From Limnohabitans sp. MMS-10A-192 (GTDB lineage Bacteria; Pseudomonadota; Gammaproteobacteria; Burkholderiales; Burkholderiaceae_C): a stretch of DNA of 64,000 bases. This document shows positions 27,232 to 36,817 of the stretch, in pieces. Each line of letters begins with the position of its first letter. The first letter of the stretch is position 1. Below the pieces are notes generated by a model. The model did not search any database. It saw nothing but the letters and a program-made list of their open reading frames with translations, and was not told the DNA's origin. Where the stretch lies: assembly GCF_003063335.1 (NCBI RefSeq), contig NZ_NERX01000001.1, positions 434,001-498,000 of the forward strand, written 5' to 3'. The position numbers were made by a program, and so were the translations under genes.

Positions 27232-27866
27232 GCGGTGTCTTTCTGGATCAGGCCAGCGCTGAGCATGCGCTCAACATATCTGGCCACGGTGTCGATTTCG
27301 AGGTTGACCCGGCTGCCTGCTTTGAGGCTACCGAGGGCGGTGTTTTCAACGGTGTGCGGGATCAGGTTGATGCTTATTTCACAGCCTTGCGCCAAATCGG
27401 CCACTTTGTTCACCGTCAGGCTCACGCCATTGACCGTGATGGAGCCTTTGTAGGCGAGGTATTTGGCCAGCGCATGAGGCGCTAGGATGCGCAGCTCCCA
27501 GCTTTCGCCAATTTGCTCGAAATGGCTGATTTGGCCTACACCGTCGACGTGACCGGACACGATGTGTCCGCCCAGACGGTCGTGGGCGCGCAGCGCTTTT
27601 TCCAGGTTGACGGTGCCTTCTTGGTCGAGACCGCTGGTCTTGTCCAGCGATTCGGCCGAGATGTCGATCGTGAATTGACGGCTCTCGGGGTGGAAGGTGG
27701 TGACGGTCATGCAAGCGCCGTTGAGGGCGATGCTGTCGCCCAAGCCCACATCGTCGAGGTACCCGGCGGGGGCCTCGATGGTGAGGCGCTTGCCATGGTG
27801 TAAAGAGCGACCCAGGTCGTGAATGGCGACGATTCGCCCCACGCCGGTGATGATTCCGGTAAACAT
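27228..27866 (-). CDS. ribE: Riboflavin synthase alpha chain
   Basis: Dismutates two lumazine molecules to riboflavin. 212 aa with two lumazine-binding repeats: [10 protein letters not shown]...NGACMTV and [12 protein letters not shown]...NGVSLTV. It is the first gene of the nine-gene minus-strand run that ends with tolA, overlapping ribB by 4 bases. I looked for an FMN riboswitch in the 202 bases upstream and saw none. Confidence 0.96.
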   Translation of the reverse strand: MFTGIITGVGRIVAIHDLGRSLHHGKRLTIEAPAGYLDDVGLGDSIALNGACMTVTTFHPESRQFTIDISAESLDKTSGLDQEGTVNLEKALRAHDRLGGHIVSGHVDGVGQISHFEQIGESWELRILAPHALAKYLAYKGSITVNGVSLTVNKVADLAQGCEISINLIPHTVENTALGSLKAGSRVNLEIDTVARYVERMLSAGLIQKDTA

Positions 27867-28068
27867 AGCTGTCTATTTTCGCAGGGATTGCGCTGGAATC
27901 GGGCTGTACGGCAAGAAAAACCTTGATCGGTGCGTATTTCCCCGATGTCAGGGGTGGCTGGAAGCACTTATCAGGGTAAACCGCGTTTGCCCCGTTCCGG
28001 TGCATGCCTAGAATGTGTTGCAGTGCAGCACAATGTTCAGCTGCCTGTGCTTTTCTTGGAGCCTTTCT

Positions 28069-28635
28069 GTGCCGAACCCGTCTTCTTCTCGCGATAAATC
28101 GTCTGAGTCCACTTCGGCGGCTTCTGTGCGCACGATCAAAAAATACCCCAACCGCCGTTTGTACGACACACAAAGCTCGAGCTATGTCACCTTGGCCGAG
28201 GTGAAAAAGCTGGTGATGGACGCTACGCCCATGGTGGTGCGCGATGCCAAAACTGGCGAAGACCTGACCCGGTCGATCTTGCTGCAAATCATTTTGGAGG
28301 AAGAGACGGCAGGTGTGCCCATGTTCAGCGAGGCGGTCTTGTCCAACATCATCCGCTTTTATGGCCATGCCATGCAGGGTTACATGGGCTCTTATTTGGA
28401 GAACCATGTCCAATCCTTCATGGATTGGCAATCCAAATTGGGGGCCAACAGCCAGCCTCTGAGCCCAGAGGTGTGGGCGCAGTTCATGCAGTGGCAAAAC
28501 CCGATGATGCAAAACATGTTCTCTGGTTTGGCCAATCCCTCCCAGAACATGGTCGCGCAAATGCAAGAGCAGATGCAAAAACAGATCCAGAAGAACGCCG
28601 AGCAGATGCTGGGCGTGCTGGGTTTGAGGACTTGA
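28069..28635 (+). CDS. phaR: Polyhydroxyalkanoate synthesis repressor PhaR
   Basis: 188 aa. N-terminal PHB/PHA accumulation regulator DNA-binding domain (IKKYPNRRLYDTQSSSYVTL) and a Gln/Met-rich C-terminus (MQEQMQKQIQKNAEQM) that in the family binds PHA granules. It represses phasin genes when polymer is absent. GTG 28069 was chosen because GGAG lies 7 bases upstream and the residues before it are not family-like. It implies that this organism makes PHA, although no pha structural genes are in the window. Confidence 0.9.
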   Translation: MPNPSSSRDKSSESTSAASVRTIKKYPNRRLYDTQSSSYVTLAEVKKLVMDATPMVVRDAKTGEDLTRSILLQIILEEETAGVPMFSEAVLSNIIRFYGHAMQGYMGSYLENHVQSFMDWQSKLGANSQPLSPEVWAQFMQWQNPMMQNMFSGLANPSQNMVAQMQEQMQKQIQKNAEQMLGVLGLRT

Positions 28636-28692
28636 TGGGCGTTGGATGCCCTTTTGTCACAGCGCAGTCGTTTTTGCGCGGACAATCGGGGG

Positions 28693-30081
28693 ATGAGCGA
28701 AACGATTTCCACACCCGCCCCCAAAGTGGGCTTTGTCAGCCTGGGTTGCCCCAAGGCTTTGACCGACTCCGAGTTGATCCTCACGCAATTGAGCGCTGAG
28801 GGTTACCAGACCTCCAAAACTTTCGACGGTGCCGACCTGGTCATCGTCAACACCTGCGGCTTCATCGACGACGCAGTCAAGGAAAGTCTGGACACGATTG
28901 CCGAAGCCCTCAACGAAAACGGCAAAGTGATCGTGACGGGCTGCCTGGGCGCCAAGACCGGCGAGGGCGGTGGCAACATGATCCGCGAAATGCACCCCAG
29001 CGTGCTGGCCGTCACGGGCCCGCATGCCACGCAAGAGGTGATGGACGCTGTGCACACCCATTTGCCCAAGCCGCACGATCCTTTCATGGACTTGGTGCCG
29101 GGTGGCTTTGGCGAAGCCGGTTTGAAGCTCACGCCGCGCCACTATGCGTATTTGAAAATCAGTGAAGGCTGCAACCACCGCTGCACGTTTTGCATCATCC
29201 CATCCATGCGCGGCGATTTGGTTTCGCGCCCGATTGGCGATGTGCTCAAGGAAGCCAAGGCTTTGTTTGAAGGCGGCGTCAAAGAACTCCTGGTCATCAG
29301 CCAGGACACCTCGGCCTATGGGGTGGATGTGAAATACCGCACGGGTTTTTGGGACGGCAAGCCGATCAAGACCCGCATGTTGGAGCTGGTGCGCGCTTTG
29401 GGCGAGATGGCCCGCGAGCACGACGCCTGGGTGCGTTTGCACTATGTGTACCCGTACCCCAGCGTGGACGACATCATTCCCTTGATGGCCGAGGGGCTGG
29501 TCTTGCCTTATCTGGATGTGCCGTTTCAGCACAGCCACCCCGATGTGCTCAAGCGCATGAAGCGGCCCGCCAGTGGCGAGAAGAATCTGGAGCGCATCCA
29601 GCGCTGGCGCGAGCTGTGCCCCGAGCTGGTGATTCGCAGCACTTTCATTGCCGGCTTCCCTAGTGAGACCGAAGAAGAGTTCCAGCATTTGCTCGACTTT
29701 TTGCGCGAAGCGCAAATCGACCGCGCCGGTTGCTTTGCCTACAGCCCGGTCGAGGGCGCCACAGCCAACGAGTTGCCAGGCATGCTGCCCGATGAGGTGC
29801 GTGAAGCGCGCCGAGCCCGCTTCATGGCCGTGGCCGAAGAAGTGTCGATTGCCCGCTTGCAGCAGCGTGTGGGCTTGACCATGCAAGTGCTGGTCGATTC
29901 GGCGCCAGCGATGGGCCGACGCGGTGGTGTGGCACGCAGCTACGGTGATGCGCCCGAGATTGATGGCGTGGTGCGTTTGTTGCCGCCCGAAAAAATCAGC
30001 AAGACATTCAAGGTGGGTGAACTCATCCGCGCACGCATCGTGGCCGTGGAAGGCCACGACCTGGTGGGAGTGCCGGTTTGA
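28693..30081 (+). CDS. rimO: Ribosomal protein S12 methylthiotransferase
   Basis: Radical-SAM enzyme that adds a methylthio group to Asp88 of S12. 462 aa. N-terminal MTTase domain with its cluster cysteines ([20 protein letters not shown]), central radical-SAM motif [10 protein letters not shown] (CxxxCxxC), and C-terminal TRAM domain. ATG 28693 is preceded by a G-rich ribosome site. It follows phaR by 57 bases on the same strand. Confidence 0.96.
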   Translation: MSETISTPAPKVGFVSLGCPKALTDSELILTQLSAEGYQTSKTFDGADLVIVNTCGFIDDAVKESLDTIAEALNENGKVIVTGCLGAKTGEGGGNMIREMHPSVLAVTGPHATQEVMDAVHTHLPKPHDPFMDLVPGGFGEAGLKLTPRHYAYLKISEGCNHRCTFCIIPSMRGDLVSRPIGDVLKEAKALFEGGVKELLVISQDTSAYGVDVKYRTGFWDGKPIKTRMLELVRALGEMAREHDAWVRLHYVYPYPSVDDIIPLMAEGLVLPYLDVPFQHSHPDVLKRMKRPASGEKNLERIQRWRELCPELVIRSTFIAGFPSETEEEFQHLLDFLREAQIDRAGCFAYSPVEGATANELPGMLPDEVREARRARFMAVAEEVSIARLQQRVGLTMQVLVDSAPAMGRRGGVARSYGDAPEIDGVVRLLPPEKISKTFKVGELIRARIVAVEGHDLVGVPV

Positions 30082-30153
30082 TTGGCGGCCTGATGCCGAT
30101 CAGCCGCAAGGCTGACGGCGCGGGCCATCGTTCATCGCTTTGTGAAATGGGCA

Positions 30154-30186
30154 ACAAAAAAGCCGTTGATCGGAAATCAACGGCTT
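30154..30186 (-). terminator. Terminator of the left tRNA-Leu gene
   Basis: On the minus strand an 11-bp stem (AAGCCGTTGAT / ATCAACGGCTT) runs into a T6 tract, about 25 bases downstream of the tRNA 3' end. Confidence 0.88.
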
Positions 30187-30210
30187 GCAATGCATCTTAT
30201 TCGATAAGAA

Positions 30211-30295
<85 letters not shown>

Positions 30296-30312
30296 ATCTC
30301 AGGAAGCTTTGA

Positions 30313-30318
30313 ATTATA
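30313..30318 (-). promoter_or_regulatory. -10 box for tRNA-Leu copy 1
   Basis: Perfect TATAAT on the minus strand, 17 bases upstream of the tRNA 5' end. No convincing -35 at standard spacing. Confidence 0.5.
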
Positions 30319-30394
30319 GGGCATCCACATCGTCTCTTCGGGCTGGACGTGAAGAAAAGTGCAAATTTATCGCGGCAACAGTCAGACGCAAAAA

Positions 30395-30424
30395 CAAAAA
30401 AGCCGATGACTTGCGTTCATCGGC
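30395..30424 (-). terminator. Terminator of the right tRNA-Leu gene
   Basis: Minus-strand stem GCCGATGA / TCATCGGC followed by T6. It lies between the two tRNA copies, so each is its own transcription unit. Confidence 0.85.
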
Positions 30425-30450
30425 CGATATGGGTTTGTGTTTGTTTAAGA

Positions 30451-30535
<85 letters not shown>

Positions 30536-30551
30536 ATCTCAGGAATCAAGG

Positions 30552-30557
30552 ATTGTA
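30552..30557 (-). promoter_or_regulatory. -10 box for tRNA-Leu copy 2
   Basis: TACAAT on the minus strand 16 bases upstream of the tRNA 5' end, inside an AT-rich stretch (30550-30570) that probably also holds the divergent rnr promoter. Confidence 0.4.
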
Positions 30558-30585
30558 TATTAAAAAATTAGCTCCAACCAGCGGG

Positions 30586-32868
30586 ATGCTGGATGAAATC
30601 GAAGGTCAGGTGCAAGGGCACCGTGATGGCCATGGCTTCCTGATTCGTGACAATGGCGAGTCGGATATTTACCTTTCGCCCAACGAGATGCGCGCGGTGC
30701 TTCACCGCGACCGGGTCAAGGTGCGCATCGTGCGCCAGGACCGCAAAGGTCGGCCCGAAGGGCGCATTGTCGAAATCGTTGAGCGACCCGAGCAGCCCAT
30801 CATTGGCCGCTTGTTGCAAGAAGCTGGTTTGTGGCTGGTGGCCCCTGAAGACAAGCGTTACGGCCAAGATGTGATGATCCCCAAAGGCGCCACGGGCACG
30901 GCCAAGCCGGGCCAGGTGGTGGTGGTCGAATTGACCGAGCCGCCCGCCTTGTTCGGACAGCCAGTGGGCCGCGTGAAAGAAGTGCTGGGCGAGATTGACG
31001 ATCCAGGCATGGAGATCGAAATTGCGGTGCGCAAATACAGCGTGCCGCACGAGTTCTCTGCAGGCTGCCTCGAACAGGCCAAGGGCTTGCCCGACAAGGT
31101 GTTGGCCAAGGACCGCAAGGACCGTGTGGACTTGCGCGATGTGCCGCTGGTCACGATCGATGGCGAAGACGCCCGTGACTTTGACGACGCGGTGTATTGC
31201 GAGCCGGCCAAAGTGGGCCGAGGCAAGGGCTGGCGTTTGTTGGTGGCGATTGCCGACGTGAGCCACTATGTGCAAACCGGCAGTGACATCGACATCGATG
31301 CCTACGACCGTGCCACCAGTGTTTATTTTCCGCGCCGGGTCATCCCGATGTTGCCGGAGAAACTCTCTAACGGCTTGTGTTCCTTGAACCCGGATGTGGA
31401 CCGCTTGTGCATGGTGTGCGACATGCTGGTCAACGCCAAGGGCGATGTGCATGCCTACCAGTTTTACCCGGCGGTGATGCACAGCCATGCGCGCTTCACT
31501 TACACCGAAGTGGCTGCCATTTTGGCCAACACCCGTGGGCCAGAAGCGGCCAAGCGCAAGGCGCGCGTGACCGACCTGATGAACTTGCAGGACGTGTACA
31601 AGGCTTTGCTCGCTTCGCGTGCGGTGCGCGGTGCGGTGGACTTTGAAACCACCGAAACCCAGATCGTGTGCGACGAAAGCGGCCGCATTGAAAAAATCGT
31701 GCCACGTGTGCGCAACGAAGCGCACCGCCTGATTGAAGAAGCCATGTTGGCGGCCAACGTTTGCAGTGCGGATTTCATCCAGCAGGGCAAGCACCCTGGT
31801 TTGTTCCGGGTGCACGAAGGTCCCACGGCCGAGAAAAAAGACATCCTGCGCAATTACCTCAAGGCCCTGGGGTTGGGCTTGAGCATCAGCGACGACCCGC
31901 ACACCAGCGAGTTCCAGAAGATCGCACAAGCGACCAAGGACCGCCCGGACGCGCAGCAGATCCACACCATGCTGCTGCGCTCCATGCAGCAGGCCATTTA
32001 TACGCCGGTGAACAGTGGCCACTTTGGCTTGGCTTACGAGGCCTACACCCACTTCACCAGCCCCATCCGGCGTTATCCGGATTTGCTGGTGCACAGGGTC
32101 ATCAAGTCCATTTTGTTGGGTCGTAAATACCAGTTGCCCCAATTGCCGGTGCCAGGCGAGGCGCATGCCAAGCTGACCAAGCGGCTGGAAAAAAACAAGG
32201 CCGCTAAAGGCGCTTCTGACGCGAATGCCCCTCGCGTGCGCATGTCGGCCGCCGACCAGCAAGCCTGGGAAGCCGCAGGCCTGCATTGCAGCGCCAACGA
32301 GCGCCGAGCCGACGAAGCCAGCCGCGACGTGGAAGCCTGGCTCAAGTGCAAATACATGCGCGAGCATTTGGGTGAGGAATACGGCGGTGTCGTGTCTGCT
32401 GCGACCAGCTTCGGTATTTTTGTGACCTTGGACGCTCTGTATGTGGAGGGTTTGGTGCACATCACCGAGCTGGGCGGTGAGTATTTCCGCTTCGATGAAT
32501 TGCGTCAGGAGCTGCGCGGAGAGCGCACGGGTATCCGCTATGCCATTGGCACGCGGGTGCAGGTGCAGGTCAGTCGGGTGGATCTGGATGGTCGCAAGAT
32601 CGACTTCCGACTGGTGCACCCCGGTGATGATTTGCTGCCGCGCGCCATGCGCGACAAAGGGTTGTCGGCACCAAGCTCTCCTGAAGGCGTGCATGGCAAA
32701 AAGCATGGGGGGCCTGCCCGAGGCGATCGCGCCGCGGACCGCCGCATGGCCGATGCGGAGCGCAACCGCTCGCCGATTCAGGCGCTCAAAGCTTCGGTCA
32801 AAAAGGCTTCTGCCAAGAAAACCAGCGCCAAGAAGAAGGGCCCTCGGACCAGCAAATCGCGCCGTTGA
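30586..32868 (+). CDS. rnr: Ribonuclease R (short N-terminus)
   Basis: 3'-5' exoribonuclease that degrades structured RNA; also acts on tmRNA-tagged messages. 760 aa. It opens directly in a cold-shock/OB fold (EIEGQVQGHRDGHGF), then the RNB catalytic domain with DGEDARDFDD (Asp192, 198, 200, 201 for metal binding), a C-terminal S1 domain (about 596-680) and a Lys-rich basic tail. The N-terminal winged-helix domain found in the 813-aa E. coli enzyme is absent; upstream sequence is a tRNA gene, so it cannot be restored by an earlier start. ATG 30586 is the most likely start, though its ribosome site is weak. Confidence 0.93.
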   Translation: MLDEIEGQVQGHRDGHGFLIRDNGESDIYLSPNEMRAVLHRDRVKVRIVRQDRKGRPEGRIVEIVERPEQPIIGRLLQEAGLWLVAPEDKRYGQDVMIPKGATGTAKPGQVVVVELTEPPALFGQPVGRVKEVLGEIDDPGMEIEIAVRKYSVPHEFSAGCLEQAKGLPDKVLAKDRKDRVDLRDVPLVTIDGEDARDFDDAVYCEPAKVGRGKGWRLLVAIADVSHYVQTGSDIDIDAYDRATSVYFPRRVIPMLPEKLSNGLCSLNPDVDRLCMVCDMLVNAKGDVHAYQFYPAVMHSHARFTYTEVAAILANTRGPEAAKRKARVTDLMNLQDVYKALLASRAVRGAVDFETTETQIVCDESGRIEKIVPRVRNEAHRLIEEAMLAANVCSADFIQQGKHPGLFRVHEGPTAEKKDILRNYLKALGLGLSISDDPHTSEFQKIAQATKDRPDAQQIHTMLLRSMQQAIYTPVNSGHFGLAYEAYTHFTSPIRRYPDLLVHRVIKSILLGRKYQLPQLPVPGEAHAKLTKRLEKNKAAKGASDANAPRVRMSAADQQAWEAAGLHCSANERRADEASRDVEAWLKCKYMREHLGEEYGGVVSAATSFGIFVTLDALYVEGLVHITELGGEYFRFDELRQELRGERTGIRYAIGTRVQVQVSRVDLDGRKIDFRLVHPGDDLLPRAMRDKGLSAPSSPEGVHGKKHGGPARGDRAADRRMADAERNRSPIQALKASVKKASAKKTSAKKKGPRTSKSRR

Positions 32869-32886
32869 GCCGATGGTGCCCTGAAG

Positions 32887-32916
32887 CGGCCATGCACCGA
32901 GGTGCATGGCCGTTTT
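32887..32916 (+). terminator. Terminator after rnr
   Basis: Near-palindromic stem CGGCCATGCA / TGCATGGCCG with a short loop, followed by TTTT. Lies between rnr and the convergent nnr. Confidence 0.85.
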
Positions 32917-32928
32917 GCATGGTGCGTT

Positions 32929-34422
32929 TCAGTACAAGGCCCGAGCCAGTTGGCTGGCCGTGAGCGACTGGCCTGCAGGCCAGTCATCCGCCACTTGGCC
33001 GTGTTGGTGCACAGCGGCGCAAGCGGCATCAAAGGCGCTCAGGCTTTGTGCCATGCGAGCGCCAATGAGGCCGGCCAGCACATCGCCTGTGCCACCGATG
33101 GCCAATTTGCCGTTGCCGGTGGTGTTGATGCGCGGGGTCTGCCCGGGTGCTGCGATCACGCTGCCTGAGCCTTTGAGCACCACAACACAATCGAACAATG
33201 CCGCCAGATCTCGGGACGCTTGCAAGCGATTGCTTTGAATGCTCGCGGTATCGGTTTTCAAAAGCCTTGCAGCTTCCAGGGGGTGTGGTGTGATCACCGT
33301 GGCCTGTTGGAGGCCACGGCCGCGCAAGGCCTTGGCCAGTGATTCGTCTTGTGCCACCGCGTTCAGCCCATCGGCGTCCAACACCAGTTGCGCGCTGCGT
33401 GCCAGCACTTCGGCAAGGAGGGGCTGGATGGCTTGTCCGCCACCGCAGCCACACACGACATGCAGTTTTTCCAGGTCCAGTTGCGTCCAGGGGCGTTGCA
33501 TCAGATCCGGCGGTACCGACACGGCGGACTCACCCAGCAGACTGAGCATCACCCGGCCAGCGCCTGCGTGAAGCGCGGCCGTAGCGGCCAATACAGCCGC
33601 GCCGCTCATGCCCATGCCATGCAGGGCCATCGGTTCGCCGCCGATGATGGCAACATCGCCGTGACTGCCCTTGTGGCTGGCGTGGGCCTTGGGGCCTTGT
33701 TCGCCAGGCGTGTTGAGCCAAGCCTGCGGCTGAAGACGGACGGGCTCTTTGGCGTCTGAATCGAGGCTTTCCAACCAGATGTCTCCGCAGACATCTCGGC
33801 CATGACCCATGAACAGTCCCGGTTTGGCCGCAACAAAAGTCAGTGTGTGATGGGCTCGTACGGCCCGCGACGGTGTCTGTGCATCCGCGCCCAGAAGTTG
33901 GCCAGACTGCGCATCCAGCCCTGTGGGCAAATCCAGCGCCAGAACTTGTGCCCGGGACTGGTTGATGGCGTCGACCCAAGTTTGGATTTGAGGGCTCAGT
34001 GGCCGGGATGCGCCCAAGCCCAACAAGGCGTCGATGCACAGGTCTTGCGGACCCATGCCTGCGATCCAGTCCTGCGGTATCTCGGTTTGTACCGTGAGCC
34101 CTGCTTGCAGTGCTCTGGCCAGTGCCGCTTGTGCATCGGCGGCTTGTTGGTCCCGGTCGATCAGCAGGCTGACCCGCACCGTTTTGCCTGCCAGGTGCAA
34201 GTGCATGGCAGCCTCCAGGCCATCGCCTCCGTTGTTGCCGGGGCCTGCTGCGACCCAAATGCGCTGGGCATGCGGGGCCACGGCAAGGGCCAGTTGTGCC
34301 GCGGACAGGCCTGCAGCTCGCATCAAGGGCGTTGGACTGCGGGCCTGAAGTTGTCGCTCCAGGCTTTTCAGTGGGTCGCGTTGAAAAACAGGCCAGTTGG
34401 AGGTGGGGGCCAAGCGTTGCAT
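32929..34422 (-). CDS. nnr: Bifunctional NAD(P)H-hydrate epimerase / ADP-dependent dehydratase
   Basis: Repairs hydrated NAD(P)H. 497 aa. N-terminal YjeF_N epimerase domain (AAGPGNNGGDGLEAAMHL, residues about 58-75; LDLPTGLDA) and C-terminal ribokinase-like dehydratase domain (ITPHPLEAARLL; IGGTGDVLAG with Asp447). ATG 34422 sits 5 bases after the amidase stop on the same strand, so the two are probably co-transcribed. Length and domain order match E. coli YjeF/Nnr. Confidence 0.95.
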   Translation of the reverse strand: MQRLAPTSNWPVFQRDPLKSLERQLQARSPTPLMRAAGLSAAQLALAVAPHAQRIWVAAGPGNNGGDGLEAAMHLHLAGKTVRVSLLIDRDQQAADAQAALARALQAGLTVQTEIPQDWIAGMGPQDLCIDALLGLGASRPLSPQIQTWVDAINQSRAQVLALDLPTGLDAQSGQLLGADAQTPSRAVRAHHTLTFVAAKPGLFMGHGRDVCGDIWLESLDSDAKEPVRLQPQAWLNTPGEQGPKAHASHKGSHGDVAIIGGEPMALHGMGMSGAAVLAATAALHAGAGRVMLSLLGESAVSVPPDLMQRPWTQLDLEKLHVVCGCGGGQAIQPLLAEVLARSAQLVLDADGLNAVAQDESLAKALRGRGLQQATVITPHPLEAARLLKTDTASIQSNRLQASRDLAALFDCVVVLKGSGSVIAAPGQTPRINTTGNGKLAIGGTGDVLAGLIGARMAQSLSAFDAACAAVHQHGQVADDWPAGQSLTASQLARALY

Positions 34423-34427
34423 GGTGT

Positions 34428-35783
34428 TCAGGCTTTTTGAAGCAGGGGCTCGAGCAGCAAGGCCAGCTGAAGGATGGTGTCGTCGTGCATGGCACCGTGC
34501 CAAGCCATCAGGCCCACGGGCAGTTCACCCGGGGCGTGGCAGGGCAGACTGATGCCGCAGCCATCCAGCGTATTGACGGCGGCGGTGTTGCGCAACAACA
34601 GGCTATTGACCCGGAAGAATTCGGCATCGCGTTCTGGCCCCGGTGCTACATCGCGCAAGAGTGGCGCCACGATGGGGGTGGTGGGGGAGAGCACGGCATC
34701 GTGCTGGCGCAAGGCGGCTTCGACCCGCTGTATCCAATCGGCGCGGGCATGCAGCAGGTCGATGTATTCGTGGGCCATCATGCCTGCGCCAATGCGGATG
34801 CGTTGTGCCACCCGTGGGTCGTAAAGTTCAGCGTTTTGGGCCAGGTGTTGCCGGTGCCAAGCGTAGCTTTCCGCTGGGCTGAAGCCGCCGGTGCGCATCA
34901 TGGGGCCGATTTCAAGCAGCTCGGGTAAAGCGATTTCTTCAATTTGAGCGCCTGCCGCACGCAGTGTTTGCAAGCTGCGCTCAAAGGCACGGCTCACCGG
35001 GGCGTCCATGCTGTCTTGCATGAAGTCTCGAACCACCGCAAGCCTGTAGCTCGACAAAGGCTTGTCGGTTTGGGGTACCCGGCGGCCCGACAGGATTTCG
35101 TGTGCCAGGATGGTGTCGCGCACCGTGCGTGTCATGGCGCAGACGGTGTCCAGTGTGGTGGACAAGGGCAGGGTGCCCTGTGTGGGGACCCATCGGGCCG
35201 TGTTTTTGAAACCCACGATGCCGTTGAGTGCCGCCGGAATGCGGATGGAGCCGCCGGTATCTGATCCCAGGCCGATGAAGGCCGCGCCAGTGGCCACGGA
35301 AACGGCTGCGCCAGAGCTGGAGCCGCCTGGCACCCTCGGGTCTTGGGCATCGCCAGCAGCTGTGTCGGTCAAGGCATCCCAGGCAGCAGGGGTGCCGTGG
35401 TGCGGGTTGACACCCACGCCAGAGAAGGCGAATTCGACCATGTTGGTGCGTCCGATCAAGCCAGCCCCAGCAGCGCGCAAGCGCGCCACGGCTTGCGCAT
35501 CCTTTTGTGCCAGCGGCTGATCGCGCAAAACCACCGATCCGGCGGCGGTGCGTTGCCCTTGCACATCAAACAAGTCCTTGACCGAGACCGCCAGACCGGC
35601 CAAAGGACGGGTCTGGATGGCGACCTGACTGGCCGTTTGCTCAAATGTTTCAGGGGTCAACAGCAAGAAGGCGTCGCGGCATTGCGCCCCTTGCGCGATG
35701 TCCAAACAGGCTTCGGCCACGCTTTGCGGATGGATTTCGCCATTCAAAATGGCTTGACGGGTGGCGATCAGGTCTTTTTTCAT
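34428..35783 (-). CDS. Amidase signature family hydrolase
   Basis: 451 aa. The Ser-cisSer-Lys triad is visible: Lys69 (VSVKDLFDV), Ser155 (PGGSSSGAA) and Ser179 in GSDTGGSIRIPAAL. Members hydrolyse amides, allophanate or acylated amines, or act as GatA. The absence of gatB/gatC nearby and the divergent C-terminal half argue against GatA. Substrate unknown. First gene of a two-gene unit with nnr, transcribed away from rpsB. Confidence 0.88.
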   Translation of the reverse strand: MKKDLIATRQAILNGEIHPQSVAEACLDIAQGAQCRDAFLLLTPETFEQTASQVAIQTRPLAGLAVSVKDLFDVQGQRTAAGSVVLRDQPLAQKDAQAVARLRAAGAGLIGRTNMVEFAFSGVGVNPHHGTPAAWDALTDTAAGDAQDPRVPGGSSSGAAVSVATGAAFIGLGSDTGGSIRIPAALNGIVGFKNTARWVPTQGTLPLSTTLDTVCAMTRTVRDTILAHEILSGRRVPQTDKPLSSYRLAVVRDFMQDSMDAPVSRAFERSLQTLRAAGAQIEEIALPELLEIGPMMRTGGFSPAESYAWHRQHLAQNAELYDPRVAQRIRIGAGMMAHEYIDLLHARADWIQRVEAALRQHDAVLSPTTPIVAPLLRDVAPGPERDAEFFRVNSLLLRNTAAVNTLDGCGISLPCHAPGELPVGLMAWHGAMHDDTILQLALLLEPLLQKA

Positions 35784-35794
35784 AAGAGGCGGCT

Positions 35795-35823
35795 GTGTTC
35801 AGGAGGTGTCAGGATGCTATAAT
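35795..35823 (+). promoter_or_regulatory. Extended -10 promoter and leader of rpsB
   Basis: TGCTATAAT (TATAAT at 35818-35823, with the TGn extension) and only a weak -35. It predicts a leader of about 160 bases before the rpsB ATG. The leader contains a small hairpin (TTGGG / CCCAA, 35856-35872) and another near 35930-35946. A long structured leader would fit autoregulation by S2, known for rpsB in enterobacteria; here it is inference. Confidence 0.65.
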
Positions 35824-35989
35824 CCTAAGGCTTTGTACAGCGCGATGGCTGTCTCTTGGGTAGCTTTCCCAAAGGGCAGATCGGCCGCGTTGTCAGAGCA
35901 CATCCGCAAACCCGCCCCATCAAGGTGTTGCGCCGACTCGTTGGCGTGATCAGTGGGCTGGATTTAAGACACAACCTTTGGAGTACTTT

Positions 35990-36739
35990 ATGTCCGTTAC
36001 CATGCGCGAAATGCTGGAAGCCGGTGTCCACTTCGGTCACCAAACCCGCTTCTGGAACCCCAAGATGGCCCCCTTCATCTTCGGCCACCGCAACAAAATC
36101 CACATCATCAACCTGGAAAAATCGCTGCCGATGTTCCAGGATGCGATCAAATTCGCCAAGCAGTTGTCTGCCAACCGCGGCAACATCCTGATGGTCGGCA
36201 CCAAGCGCCAAGCCCGTGAGCTGGTGGCTGCTGAAGCCCAGCGCGCTGGTGTGCCTTTCGTTGACCAACGCTGGTTGGGCGGCATGCTCACCAACTTCAA
36301 AACCGTCAAGACCTCGATCAAGCGTCTGAAGGACATGAAGGCTCAGCAAGAAGTCGGCCTCGACAGCCTGAGCAAAAAAGAGCAGCTGATGTTCAAGCGC
36401 GAGATCGAAAAGCTCGAAAAAGACATCGGTGGTATCCAGGACATGGCCACTTTGCCTGATGCGATCTTCGTGATCGACGTGGGCTACCACAAGATTGCCA
36501 TCGCCGAAGCCAAGAAATTGGGCATCCCATTGATCGGTGTGGTGGACTCCAACCACTCGCCTGAAGGCATCGACTACATCATCCCCGGCAACGACGACTC
36601 GGCCAAGGCCGTGGCTTTGTACGCCCGTGGTATCGCTGACGCCATCATCGAAGGCCGTGCAAACGCCGTCAACGACGTGGTCAAGGCCGTGACTGAAGGC
36701 GCTGACGAGTTCGTCGAAGAAGCCAACGCTTCTGCTTGA
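35990..36739 (+). CDS. rpsB: 30S ribosomal protein S2
   Basis: 249 aa, standard S2 ([37 protein letters not shown]). GGAG lies 6 bases upstream of ATG 35990; an earlier in-frame ATG at 35978 was rejected. First gene of the rpsB-tsf-pyrH-frr series. Confidence 0.99.
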   Translation: MSVTMREMLEAGVHFGHQTRFWNPKMAPFIFGHRNKIHIINLEKSLPMFQDAIKFAKQLSANRGNILMVGTKRQARELVAAEAQRAGVPFVDQRWLGGMLTNFKTVKTSIKRLKDMKAQQEVGLDSLSKKEQLMFKREIEKLEKDIGGIQDMATLPDAIFVIDVGYHKIAIAEAKKLGIPLIGVVDSNHSPEGIDYIIPGNDDSAKAVALYARGIADAIIEGRANAVNDVVKAVTEGADEFVEEANASA

Positions 36740-36756
36740 GTCCCCAAGACTCGATG

Positions 36757-36783
36757 AAAGGGGCTTTGTGGCCCCTTTTTTTT
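36757..36783 (+). terminator. Terminator/attenuator between rpsB and tsf
   Basis: Stem AAAGGGGC / GCCCCTTT, loop TTTGTG, followed by T8. In other bacteria rpsB-tsf read-through is partial at such a site, which sets S2 above EF-Ts; here it is only predicted. Confidence 0.85.
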
Positions 36784-36817
36784 AATCTGACTTTTAGACT
36801 GAATACGGAGAAATCAA

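Noticed and set aside
27867-28068. Possible FMN riboswitch upstream of ribE
   Set aside because: I read the minus strand for the conserved FMN-element blocks and did not find them; only short hairpin-forming GC runs are present.
30568-32907. 779-codon minus-strand frame opposite rnr
   Set aside because: Antisense shadow of RNase R, low-complexity composition and no family match.
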